NCBI GenBank assembly: GCA_016929575.1
Contig: JAFGIQ010000202.1
Coordinates: 1 to 34,863 of the forward strand
Length of the DNA: 34,863 nucleotides
Direction: 5' to 3'
Origin: a candidate division FCPU426 bacterium
GTDB lineage: Bacteria; Oederibacteriota; JAAXVQ01; JAUVAV01
In this document: positions 8,965 to 16,239 of the stretch, in pieces
Layout: each line of letters starts with the position of its first letter
Position numbering within the stretch: position 1 is the first letter of the stretch
Notes under the pieces: generated by a model
The model's database searches: none
Seen by the model: only the letters and a program-made list of their open reading frames with translations
What the model was told of the DNA's origin: nothing
Made by a program: the position numbers and the translations under genes

Positions 8965-8996
8965 GCGCTTTAAGAGCTTTAAGAGAGGGGATTTTT
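8955..8996 (-). terminator. Terminator-like hairpin directly after tonB
   Basis: AAAAATCCCC (8955-8964) pairs perfectly with GGGGATTTTT (8987-8996) across a 22-base loop. The loop itself contains a direct repeat of CTTTAAGAG type. Read on the minus strand, it overlaps the tonB stop and ends in a GC stem followed by a T-run, which fits rho-independent termination. It works in both orientations on paper. It could end or attenuate the TonB transcript before the TPR gene. The outer arm is shared with repeat copy A. Confidence 0.6.
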
Positions 8997-9645
8997 AATA
9001 GTGTGTTAGCGCAAATACCAGCGGAACAATAACCCGCGTTGCCACTGGTTGCCCTGCCCGGGTACCGGGTTGAAACCGCCATTTGGCCACGGCATTGACC
9101 GCCGCAGCCGCAAACAGGTTTCCTGGTGTTGAAGAAACCACCTTAATCGCGTCCACGCTGCCGTCCGCCTGCACCACCACTTCGCATATGACCTTGCCCT
9201 CGATGCCCTTGAGCTTCGCCTGCAATGGATAAAGCGGCATGATCTGTGACAGTGGTTTGGGGGGGACATCCACTTCTGTTATTTCAAAAACCAAAGCCTC
9301 TTTACCCAGATCCTGCCGCAGGTTGAAATAAAGGCCGAAATCGGCAAACCCCGGATCAAGCTCCAGTGCGGCCTGAATCTGCAGGGGATCCAGCGTCCGC
9401 CGGACATCCGTCAGTCTGGGTTTGGGAAGTGTATTGTTATCCCTCACCGGCGGAGGCAGGCGCGGCGGAGGTTTGCGCACTTCCAGAATATCAACCTCCC
9501 GTAATTTCCAGAGTGCAACCGGTTTCCGCATGATCTCCAGCAGGGGAAGAATCATGAAAACCGCCAAGGTAATAACGATGCTTGCACCCACAATGCGGTA
9601 ACTCCATGACGGCCCGGTGTCCACGTGGTAAAAAAATCGCGTCAT
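8995..9645 (-). CDS. tonB: TonB-type energy transducer
   Basis: A 216-residue protein that couples the inner-membrane proton motor to outer-membrane receptors. The start at 9645 has GGAGG upstream and overlaps the exbD stop as ATGA. It has a short cytoplasmic N-terminus, one membrane segment (about 17-37), and a short Pro-rich stretch (KPPPRLPPPVR, near 58-68) instead of the long Pro/Lys region of E. coli TonB. The C-terminal TonB fold (about 130-216) shows YPLQAKLKGIEGKV, an ADGSV turn, AAAVNAVAKWRFQPG and a terminal PLVFAL strand. The short periplasmic spacer is typical of TonB2-type proteins, which in Vibrio need TtpC; that fits the neighbouring genes. Its receptor is not in the window, so the substrate is unknown; iron is suggested by the DtxR-family gene at the head of the run. 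Confidence 0.93.
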   Translation of the reverse strand: MTRFFYHVDTGPSWSYRIVGASIVITLAVFMILPLLEIMRKPVALWKLREVDILEVRKPPPRLPPPVRDNNTLPKPRLTDVRRTLDPLQIQAALELDPGFADFGLYFNLRQDLGKEALVFEITEVDVPPKPLSQIMPLYPLQAKLKGIEGKVICEVVVQADGSVDAIKVVSSTPGNLFAAAAVNAVAKWRFQPGTRAGQPVATRVIVPLVFALTHY

Positions 9646-10043
9646 TTGACCTCCGTGGCGATGCTGACCTGTTTTGCCCCGGCCAGCTTGCACTCGTCTA
9701 TCACGTTGACCAAAATCCCGCTCGGACAGGTTTCATCGGCGATCACAATAACCGGTCTTTCCTGTTCCCTCAGCTGCCGTGCAACCATTCCCCGCAGATT
9801 GCCCAAAGCAATCTCTTTGCCGCCATATACCACCTGTCCTTTGGAGGTGATGCCCAGCATCATGCTTTGTTTTTCCAGCATCTGGGAACTGGCGGCTTTC
9901 GGTTTTTGGACGTCAATGCCCACTTCCTGGACAAAGGCGGTGGTCACAATGAAAAAGATCAATAGCAGGAACATCATGTCAATCAGGGGCGAAATATTGA
10001 TATCCGCCGTCTCAATAGAAGCCTGATAGCGTTCGCGTTTCAT
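9642..10043 (-). CDS. exbD: Biopolymer transport protein ExbD
   Basis: A 133-residue inner-membrane protein of the proton-driven ExbB-ExbD motor. One N-terminal membrane helix (about 15-36) contains the sequence ISPLIDMMFLLLIFF, and Asp22 matches the essential proton-carrying aspartate of ExbD. The remainder is a small periplasmic domain with EVGIDVQKPKA and IVIADETCPSG. The length is standard for the family. Its start overlaps the exbB stop by four bases (ATGA at 10043-10040), and its stop overlaps the tonB start in the same way, so the three genes are translationally coupled. Confidence 0.94.
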   Translation of the reverse strand: MKRERYQASIETADINISPLIDMMFLLLIFFIVTTAFVQEVGIDVQKPKAASSQMLEKQSMMLGITSKGQVVYGGKEIALGNLRGMVARQLREQERPVIVIADETCPSGILVNVIDECKLAGAKQVSIATEVK

Positions 10044-10666
10044 TGGCTGCTCCCGCGTCGCCGCAAGACAAAATGATACTGCAGACCAGACAAGTGCAGG
10101 TCCAGTTGCTGTAATTTTTTACGGAGAATGATGATCCCAAAGATGCCGGGAATGGCTATGATCAGTCCAAACTGGGTGGTGATCAATCCCTGGCTGATGC
10201 CCGTGGCCATGAGTTCGGTGGTCTCGCGGCTCCTGAGCGCTATGGCTTGGAAAGTGTCAATCATTCCCAGAACCGTACCCAGCAGCCCCAACAGGGGGGC
10301 GGAAGTCACCAAGGCGCTTAATACCATGATATCCCGTTCACAAGGGGCAAAGCTGCGTTGCCGCACTTCCCGGAAAATATGGTAGACATTCACGTCCAGT
10401 CTTATTTTCTCAATGACATATTCCACCATGCGGCTATAGGTGCAGGAGACGGTGCGCAAATGCTCCTGGATATGATGAAAAGCCGCCTGCTGCGCCAACT
10501 GGCTGTGCAGTTTTTCCTCCCATTGCACCGAAGGGGGTGCAAGCGTCTCCAGCCGAAACTTGGTCTTTAACAGGTAATACCAAATACCCGCACAGACCAA
10601 GGCCAGTGGCAGCAACAACCATCCCCCCTGTATCCAGTACTCAAAACTTTTCAGGACTGCATGCAT
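10040..10666 (-). CDS. exbB: ExbB (MotA/TolQ/ExbB proton channel)
   Basis: A 208-residue inner-membrane protein with the three-helix ExbB layout: a helix near 15-30, a cytoplasmic loop, then two helices in the conserved region APLLGLLGTVLGMIDTFQAIA and ATGISQGLITTQFGLIIAIPG. The GLLGTVLGM and TGISQGLITT motifs mark the ion-conducting helices. With ExbD it converts the proton gradient into movement of TonB. It follows the longer ExbB-like TtpC gene after a 32-bp gap and overlaps exbD by ATGA. Two ExbB-type subunits in one operon are a hallmark of the TtpC-type systems. Confidence 0.93.
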   Translation of the reverse strand: MHAVLKSFEYWIQGGWLLLPLALVCAGIWYYLLKTKFRLETLAPPSVQWEEKLHSQLAQQAAFHHIQEHLRTVSCTYSRMVEYVIEKIRLDVNVYHIFREVRQRSFAPCERDIMVLSALVTSAPLLGLLGTVLGMIDTFQAIALRSRETTELMATGISQGLITTQFGLIIAIPGIFGIIILRKKLQQLDLHLSGLQYHFVLRRRGSSQ

Positions 10667-10698
10667 TTTTCATCCCCGTCTGTCCGCAAAGCAACATT

Positions 10699-12099
10699 TT
10701 AGCCGGTCTTTTTTTTCTTTCTCCGCTGCAGACCGTTTATAAAAGCCACTGTGGTCTGCTCCAAGGTATGTATAATCCGTTTGACTTTTCTTGACAGGTA
10801 GGCGTGGGTTAAAAGCGTGGGAATGGCCACGATCAGTCCATATTCCGTCGTCACCAAAGCCTCGCTGATACCGCTGGATAAAATATTCACTTTGCCGGTT
10901 CCAAATACAGCCACCAGGTCGAAGGTATGCACCATGCCGGTGACTGTACCCAGCAAGCCAAGCAAGGGCGCAGCTGCGGCCGACACGGCCAATAATGACA
11001 GATATTTCTCCAAAAAAGGCATCTGAACAAGTATTTTTTCATGCATTATTTCCTCGAGCTCCTCGCGCGCAGCATGACAATGCTCAATCCCCTCCTGTAA
11101 AACCGGTCCCTGCGGTTCGCCCAGCCGCTGGGCCACAATTTTGGCCTCCGCCAAACGGCCGGAATTAACCAAAACCAGTATCCGCTGCAGGGAAGGATCC
11201 GACTGACCCTGCAAACGCCGCAAACTGATCACTTTCCAAATGGCCGTAACCAAACACACCAACCCCAGGCCCAATATGGGCACCATGACTATGCCGCCGC
11301 TGCGGATATGGGCCAGCCAGCTTTTCTTCTGCCTTTCCACTTTAACTGCCTCGCCCAGGGTCAGATCCAGCCCGACTTCTGTTTCCTGACCCTGCAGCAA
11401 GGCATTCACCACGCCCGGATTCACCCTGGAGACCAGGGTGGTATGCATGCTCCCCAATTTCAATCCCGCCAATCCGGCGGTATGCCGGTCTTGCGAGAGA
11501 AAATATTCAATCGGTCCAAGCCGCACCATCGTTCCCTCGTGCATGACTCCCCGGAGATCCACCGCCTGCGCCGCGAAAATGTTGCCGCCATAATTGGCAA
11601 GATGTTTTTTTTCCACCAAGGCCAGGAAATCGCCTATGCCGCCCAATACTTTTTCTGCCCGGCCGGAAGAAAAACCTTCATCCAAGGCGCGCAAACGTGC
11701 TGCCCAGTGTTGTGTCTCGGCCATACTCATGCGCGCAGCCATTTCCCGGCGGTATTCGGTCAGCAGGGAGGCGCAAAAAACCGTTTCCTCCTTTAAATAG
11801 GCGACATCCTGCTCCAAATGCTGGAAGCCTGTTTCCTTTTGCCAGGTGAGATCCTGCAGGGCCTCTTGGCGTTTCCGCAAAGGAACCACTTGGGCCTCCA
11901 GCGCGGCAACCGCCTTGGCAAATTCCACCCGTTCGCGGGAATGTTCCTCCCGCAGAGCATTCAACTCTTGGGTGGCCGCCTTGATATCCTGGCGGGTTTT
12001 TTCCATCGCCGTGTACAATTCGGCTGCACCTGCCGGAAGGCCCCAAGCCATCACCAGACAAACAAAAACAGCCATGCGAAACCTTTTTTCCGTCTTCAT
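10699..12099 (-). CDS. ttpC: TtpC-type long ExbB-like protein
   Basis: A 466-residue protein with a signal-like N-terminus (1 to about 26), a long periplasmic coiled-coil region (about 28-115, rich in Glu, Arg and Gln) and a beta-rich stretch. Its C-terminal half is an ExbB domain: a first helix at about 267-292, then AAAPLLGLLGTVTGMVHTF (375-393) and SGISEALVTTEYGLIVAIP. This size and layout match TtpC of Vibrio TonB2 systems, where the protein is an extra component needed for energy transfer. The start at 12099 overlaps the stop of the DUF3450 gene (ATGA). It could alternatively be listed as a generic MotA/TolQ/ExbB protein; gene order favours TtpC. Confidence 0.88.
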   Translation of the reverse strand: MKTEKRFRMAVFVCLVMAWGLPAGAAELYTAMEKTRQDIKAATQELNALREEHSRERVEFAKAVAALEAQVVPLRKRQEALQDLTWQKETGFQHLEQDVAYLKEETVFCASLLTEYRREMAARMSMAETQHWAARLRALDEGFSSGRAEKVLGGIGDFLALVEKKHLANYGGNIFAAQAVDLRGVMHEGTMVRLGPIEYFLSQDRHTAGLAGLKLGSMHTTLVSRVNPGVVNALLQGQETEVGLDLTLGEAVKVERQKKSWLAHIRSGGIVMVPILGLGLVCLVTAIWKVISLRRLQGQSDPSLQRILVLVNSGRLAEAKIVAQRLGEPQGPVLQEGIEHCHAAREELEEIMHEKILVQMPFLEKYLSLLAVSAAAAPLLGLLGTVTGMVHTFDLVAVFGTGKVNILSSGISEALVTTEYGLIVAIPTLLTHAYLSRKVKRIIHTLEQTTVAFINGLQRRKKKKTG

Positions 12100-12893
12100 G
12101 GGTGCTCCTTTTGCACGCGGACCGGCAAAGCAATAAATTCCGCGACCTTCTCCTGGGCATGCAGGATGAGGCCGCTGCGTATCCGGGCAGCCAGGGAAGG
12201 CCTCCATTCCCATTTCCACCCAGAAACATCCGGCCAACCGATTCCGGCCTGGCGTCCGTCCTGGGAAAGGCAATACCCTTGGGCCAGCCCGATGAATAAC
12301 ACGTCAAATTCCAAAGCGTTTCCATCCGGGAGCACGATCATTTCTTTTCCCACATTGATGCTGTTCTGATATTTGTCTATTTGGGCATACAAAGCCAGAA
12401 TGTTTTGCAATCGTTGCGAAACAGGCTGTTCCGATGCTGATGGGAGTTTTATAAAATTATTCTCCACCGGTAAAAACAATGTCCGCGGCAAACGTCGGGT
12501 CCAGGCTTGCAGGGCCTTTTCCGCCTGGCGCAGGGCCGGAAGGCATGCCTCCAAAGCCTGCTGGTAGCTCTGTTTCGATTCCAGCAGTTTCAGCCGCAAA
12601 GCGCTGCGGGCAGCCTTGGCAGCCCGCAGCTGCCCGATTTCCTCCTCCAACCGTTTTTTCTCCGTGGCCAACAAGGCTTGCTCATTGCGCAAATATTCCC
12701 TCTCCTCCGACCAATTCTGTTTTTCCAGTGTGATCTCCTTTTTTAAAAGGACCCACTGGTTGACCAGTTTTTCCAAATTCCGGCTGTCTGGTTCTTCGGC
12801 CGCCAACCCCCGGACAGGAAGGCATAAAGACAGCAACAAAAGGGCGACGGCTTGCGTCAAACCTCCGAAACGTTTTTCTAGAGTGGAATGCAT
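12096..12893 (-). CDS. DUF3450 family exported coiled-coil protein
   Basis: A 265-residue protein of the DUF3450 type that commonly precedes ttpC. The start chosen is the ATG at 12893, with AAAGGGA upstream; a farther upstream start at 12977 would overlap the regulator gene and spoil the signal peptide. Residues 1 to about 32 are a signal peptide (basic start, run of Leu, cleavage near GLAAEE). Residues 38-130 are a predicted coiled coil (WVLLKKEITLEKQNWSEER). The C-terminal part is globular, with PDVSGWKWEW. It is probably periplasmic and works with the coiled coil of TtpC; that partnership is inferred from constant neighbourhood, not from sequence. Molecular function is unknown. Confidence 0.85.
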   Translation of the reverse strand: MHSTLEKRFGGLTQAVALLLLSLCLPVRGLAAEEPDSRNLEKLVNQWVLLKKEITLEKQNWSEEREYLRNEQALLATEKKRLEEEIGQLRAAKAARSALRLKLLESKQSYQQALEACLPALRQAEKALQAWTRRLPRTLFLPVENNFIKLPSASEQPVSQRLQNILALYAQIDKYQNSINVGKEMIVLPDGNALEFDVLFIGLAQGYCLSQDGRQAGIGWPDVSGWKWEWRPSLAARIRSGLILHAQEKVAEFIALPVRVQKEHP

Positions 12894-12961
12894 TTTTTCC
12901 CTTTCAGGCGGCTTTGGTGCAGCGCCATGACAACTGCATTCATTGTGTATTTTGCCAAATC

Positions 12962-13396
12962 CTACCGCCGCGTGCAATATTTTTTGAATTTTTTACTTAG
13001 CGCCGATGATTGTTGTTCAACAAACTGCACATAGAGAACAAGACGTTGTAGAAGACCGCTGGAGACGGCATGCTCCATTTTGCATGCCGCTTCATCAGCC
13101 TCATTTTTGTCCAAGTCCAACACCTGGATAAAAAATTTTTCCAAGACCTCGTGCCGCCGGGCAATATCCTGAGCCACGTTTTTGCCGCGCGCAGTCAGCG
13201 TGATCACATCATAAGGCGAGTAGCGGATCATTTCCCGGTTCGCCAAAAGCCGCAAGGCGCCGGTCACCGAGGCCGCCTTTACCCGCAAACGTCTCGCCAC
13301 ATCCTTGGCGCGCACACCCTGTTTTTCCCGAAAAACATAATATATTGCTTCCAGGTAATCCTCCAGACTCGCGCTCAACCCGGAAGCCGATTTCAT
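12962..13396 (-). CDS. DtxR/MntR-family metal-dependent transcriptional regulator
   Basis: A 144-residue regulator when started at ATG 13396, which follows AGAGGTGGTGG; a GTG at 13405 adds three residues. The N-terminal winged helix (about 5-70) contains SLEDYLEAIYYV and VRAKDVARRLRVKAASVTGALRLL. The dimerisation and metal-binding part contains RRHEVLEKFF and CKMEH. The Asp and Glu of EDYLE and the His of RRHE match MntR ligands, while the Cys of CKMEH matches Cys102 of DtxR, so the metal could be Fe(II) or Mn(II). It ends 68 bp before the DUF3450 start on the same strand, so it most likely heads the TonB operon and may repress it when metal is plentiful. It lacks a C-terminal SH3-like domain. 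Confidence 0.9.
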   Translation of the reverse strand: MKSASGLSASLEDYLEAIYYVFREKQGVRAKDVARRLRVKAASVTGALRLLANREMIRYSPYDVITLTARGKNVAQDIARRHEVLEKFFIQVLDLDKNEADEAACKMEHAVSSGLLQRLVLYVQFVEQQSSALSKKFKKYCTRR

Positions 13397-13432
13397 CTCC
13401 ACCACCTCTTTTTTTTATGGGATAATGAAACA

Positions 13433-13448
13433 GAATATTCATATATTC
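13433..13448. promoter_or_regulatory. Candidate operator upstream of the DtxR-family gene
   Basis: GAATATTCATATATTC is a perfect inverted repeat with 6-base arms (GAATAT and ATATTC) around TCAT. It lies 37 bp upstream of the regulator start, in the AT-rich leader where an autoregulatory site would be expected. It does not match the classical DtxR or MntR box, so the link is only positional. Confidence 0.35.
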
Positions 13449-13472
13449 GGTCACAAGTGTCTAAATTAGCTC

Positions 13473-13500
13473 TTGACAAGGCTTGAAAACTGTTTATAAA
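13473..13500 (+). promoter_or_regulatory. Near-consensus orphan promoter reading rightward
   Basis: TTGACA (13473-13478, perfect) is followed by a 16-base spacer and TATAAA (13495-13500, one mismatch). This is among the best sigma70-like promoters I see in the window. The plus strand downstream holds no credible gene until the 3' end of the minus-strand PilZ gene at 13965. It fires directly into the inverted repeat at 13521-13663. It may overlap or interfere with the divergent promoter of the regulator gene. Confidence 0.6.
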
Positions 13501-13520
13501 CCAGCGCCGTTCTGCAGCGG

Positions 13521-13663
13521 ACGTGCCGGGGATATCTTTTTACCCGGCAGGGGCGGGAACAGGTGCACGGACGCCGGAAATTGCCCTGCGTCTAAGCAAA
13601 AGGGTTGAGCCGTGGACTTTTCTTTTCCGCTGCCTGCTGGGTAAAAAGATATCCCCGGCACGT
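13521..13663 (+). repeat. Perfect 25-bp inverted repeat with 93-bp centre; candidate structured RNA or MITE
   Basis: The left arm (13521-13545) and right arm (13639-13663) are perfect reverse complements over 25 bases. Pairing continues imperfectly inward (GCAGG and GCGGAA-type matches to about 13560 and 13624). With the promoter just upstream, the predicted transcript would form a long stable hairpin. No reading frame inside is convincing: frames on both strands merely show the arms translated. No transposase is near. The rest of the gap to 13964 holds two small hairpins (13694-13710 and 13774-13788) and otherwise nothing I can identify. Confidence 0.65.
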
Positions 13664-13964
13664 ATATGCGCAATTCGGACAGCAATGATATTCGGTGTTG
13701 TATGAACACCCTTATCTCAAAGCCAAGGGCACCCCGGATTTCATCCAATAAACACGAAAAATGATTTCAGATCCCTCCTTCAGGGAGGCCAGCCGCCGAG
13801 CAAAAACCGCCCAAGCCACGGGTATGCGCTTCACCGGCTGCCACTCCCCCATTTTAGGGATATCTAATTTTATTTGGCACACCTTTACTTGTCAATACGT
13901 TTGTTTTTTCCGTCTGTGCGCTTCACTGGCGGGGCGGATTCATTGCTGGAGATGGTCGGGGGTA

Positions 13965-14405
13965 TTACAATGGGCCGGCAATAGGATCGGGTATTTTGTA
14001 CTCCTGCAAAAATGCCTGCAAATAGTGCAAATCCGCGGCGGCCATGTCGATGAACTCCACGCCGATGATATACTTTTTTTCCACAAACGGCGAGCACCAG
14101 GCCACGCGCGATTGGACGGTAATGGAATGACACTCGGCTTCCGGGCAGACGGCCATGAAGTTCATGGTATCACGCTTATTCTCCGGCGGGATGAACAAAT
14201 CAACAACAATGTATTCATTGACCGCAAGTTCCCGGTCGCTGCGCATGGCAATACCGCCAATGCCAATATTCAACGTCTGGCTCTCCTGCCGCATCTCCGC
14301 CGAGGTTTTCTCCAGGGGAAGATAGTGCACCAGCATTTTCAACGGCAACCGGGGATGGCGCCTTCGCTCGGCAAATGTGTCTCCCTTACCTTTTTCATCC
14401 TTCAT
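13965..14405 (-). CDS. PilZ-domain protein
   Basis: A 146-residue, single-domain PilZ protein, expected to bind c-di-GMP in the cytoplasm and act on a partner. The start at 14405 has AAGGAGGG nearby; a longer frame reaching 14621 has no such site and looks non-coding. The RxxxR motif is present (RRRHPRLPL, about residues 14-22), and the second motif reads NIGIGG instead of the usual (D/N)xSxxG, so the serine is replaced by glycine. The strands continue through ITVQSRVAWC and YIIGVEFI. Binding may be weakened; this should not be assumed from one residue. It lies between the inverted-repeat region and the CheB-like gene, 222 bp downstream of the latter. Confidence 0.88.
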   Translation of the reverse strand: MKDEKGKGDTFAERRRHPRLPLKMLVHYLPLEKTSAEMRQESQTLNIGIGGIAMRSDRELAVNEYIVVDLFIPPENKRDTMNFMAVCPEAECHSITVQSRVAWCSPFVEKKYIIGVEFIDMAAADLHYLQAFLQEYKIPDPIAGPL

Positions 14406-14627
14406 GGAGTCCCTCCTTTTTTTCTCGGCGCTCGCCTCTTCACTGTTCCTTCCACCATCCCCCCCGCCTAAACTGGCGGTCTGGCCTAAAGAGGATGGCC
14501 GCGCATCGCGCACCGTGGCCAGGCATGCGTGCAGCTGTCCGCCCGGACAGCACAACGAGCACGGGGCGGTGTTTTGCTTCCGGATTTGCCGTTGCTTTTT
14601 TCCTGTCCAAAAGGACAACACCCGGCG

Positions 14628-15695
14628 TCAACCCCCGGTTTGACCCCTGTGCTTAAGAAAACCGATGATGGCCGCAGAAATATTCGGCAAGGAAACCAAG
14701 CGTTTTGCCCCGCCGCCGGCATACGCGGCTTGGGGCATGCTAAAATCCAGTGAAGTTGCCTGATCCTGGGCGATGCAATTCGCCCCCTTGTCCCGCATCC
14801 ATTTCATTCCCTCCGCCCCGTCTCTTCCCACGCCGGTCAGAATAACTCCCACAGCATGAGGTCCATAATTCTCCGCCACGCTTTTAAATAACACATCAAT
14901 GGAAGGACAACAGCCATTTGCAACAGCAGGAGTAAATATACTAACGCGGTGTTGCCCTCCTTGCCGGATCACCCGCATGTGTTTGCCTCCCGGTGCAATC
15001 AGCACCCGGCCGGCTGTGATCCGGTCGCCGGACTCCGCTTCTTTCACCTGTAAAGCCACCCTTTTGTTCAGCCGTTCCGCAAACAGGCGGGTAAACCCAG
15101 CCGGCATATGCTGGGCAATAACCATTCCCGGCATGTTGGCCGGAAAGTCTTCAAGAATAACGTGTATCGCCGTCATGCCCCCGTTGGCAGCGCCTATGGC
15201 AATAACTTTGCCGGTGCATTTTAACATCGCCTTGCCTTCGTCCGGCTTGCATTTCCTATCATCCCGTCTTTTATCCAGGCGGTCTGAAATACGGGCGCAG
15301 GCTGCAATCATGATTTTGTTCTTCATGGCTGTCAGCATTTCTTTTTCTTTTTTGATGCCGTTGGCGCCGGATTTGACGGCAATATCGACCGCCCCGGCTT
15401 CAACTGCGTCCAATGTGTCCGCCATTTCCTTTTCCTGCAAAGCACTGACCATGACCACCGGTAAACGGCGGGAGCGAAGCTGTCGCAGTAATGCATCCGG
15501 CCGTATATGTTTTATTTTTGCGTCAAGCAACAGGACATCGGGCTGCCATTTCATGACTTTTTCTACAATGCTTCCAGAACTGTTGATGCCTGCGACAACC
15601 TGTATCTGCACTTCTGTAGCCAGGCCCTGTACCAGGCTTTCTCGCAGTAACAAAGCGTCACTGATGATGAGTGCGCGAACAGGTCTGGTCATCAT
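14628..15695 (-). CDS. CheB-like response regulator lacking the catalytic serine
   Basis: A receiver domain (about 8-120) is joined to a CheB-type methylesterase domain (about 165-350), as in chemotaxis CheB. Numbers here count from the GTG at 15704 (358 residues); ATG 15695 or 15692 are likelier starts. Receiver: the phospho-acceptor Asp61 (VLLLD), Ser87 and Lys111 are present, but the acidic pair reads Ser15-Asp16. Esterase: the nucleophile motif GASTGG of CheB reads GAANGG (171-176), so Ala173 replaces the catalytic serine. His199 (QHMP) and Asp295 (GRDG) remain. Spacings of 26 and 96 residues equal those between Ser164, His190 and Asp286 of Salmonella CheB, so the alignment is firm. No cheR, cheA or receptor gene is in the window. 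It is probably non-hydrolytic, acting by binding. Confidence 0.88.
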   Translation of the reverse strand: MMTRPVRALIISDALLLRESLVQGLATEVQIQVVAGINSSGSIVEKVMKWQPDVLLLDAKIKHIRPDALLRQLRSRRLPVVMVSALQEKEMADTLDAVEAGAVDIAVKSGANGIKKEKEMLTAMKNKIMIAACARISDRLDKRRDDRKCKPDEGKAMLKCTGKVIAIGAANGGMTAIHVILEDFPANMPGMVIAQHMPAGFTRLFAERLNKRVALQVKEAESGDRITAGRVLIAPGGKHMRVIRQGGQHRVSIFTPAVANGCCPSIDVLFKSVAENYGPHAVGVILTGVGRDGAEGMKWMRDKGANCIAQDQATSLDFSMPQAAYAGGGAKRLVSLPNISAAIIGFLKHRGQTGG

Positions 15696-16030
15696 CACTC
15701 TCACTTTCTGTGCGTTGCCGGAGAATGCGTGCGCAATCCTACGGACTGGCTGTTATCTTTCCATGCATCATTTGTATTGCGGCCAATGGGCCGCTCCACT
15801 TATCCCCGCATCATTCCGGGCCCTAAAGTCAGCATCCCCGGCGCGATTTATAAAAATGGGTATGCATTCATCATTCAGATACATGGTTCCCCGGTTGTTT
15901 CTTTATTATATTTTCGACATTATTTCGCGTATATTAAGACCAGTGAATATCTTTACTCCTGCGCCGTGTATTTGTACGCCGGAGGCCGCCTCTCGGCATG
16001 CCGGCGGTTCCAGGTGACGTGTCTCTGCGT
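15696..16030. other. Gene-free stretch upstream of the CheB-like gene
   Basis: No credible gene. A plus-strand open frame here has no ribosome binding site and runs into the repeat. A small hairpin (GCGGCC, AATG, GGCCGC) lies near 15780. A minus-strand TATAAT at 15910-15905 in an AT-rich patch (15890-15960) is the best candidate for the CheB-like gene's -10 element, but no matching -35 hexamer is visible. Confidence 0.4.
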
Positions 16031-16239
16031 GGGATTTTTGATCTGAGTGGTAGAAAGGCATTATCTTATGCCGCATCTCCGCTTATGGCGGAGAGGTCCC
16101 CGGCCTCTACCTGTTTTTCAATAATGCTATTCCTCTTAAGTCACGAAGTGAGACCGGGCCTGCGCCCAGCATGCGTTGGGCAGGCCCGGCGTACTTGTCC
16201 GGCGAATGCCGGAAGCCGGGGAATTCGCGGTGGCATATT
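16031..16239. repeat. Dispersed repeat, copy B, interrupted by an 86-bp insertion
   Basis: This is the reverse complement of 8841-8964, split after GTCCCCGG. The extra 86 bp (16104-16189) ends in CCCGG, repeating the CCCGG just before the insertion, which looks like a 5-bp target duplication. The insertion contains a strong stem (CCGGGCCT with AGGCCCGG, with GCCCA and TGGGC inside) and TCACGAAGTGA. The repeat ends exactly around the stop codon of the radical SAM gene at 16238. Confidence 0.7.

Noticed and set aside
13473-13663. Retron or group II intron as explanation of the inverted repeat
   Set aside because: No reverse transcriptase gene is anywhere in the window, and the element has no visible msr/msd or domain V features.
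13494-13748. Small open frames on both strands across the inverted repeat
   Set aside because: Their translations share peptides only because the repeat arms are reverse complements. There is no start site or known domain.
15729-16046. A 105-codon plus-strand frame upstream of the CheB-like gene
   Set aside because: No ribosome binding site, atypical composition, and it runs into the dispersed repeat; probably non-coding.
16104-16189. CRISPR or phage attachment site at the repeat insertion
   Set aside because: There is no series of spaced direct repeats, no integrase and no tRNA; a single small insertion with a short duplication explains it better.
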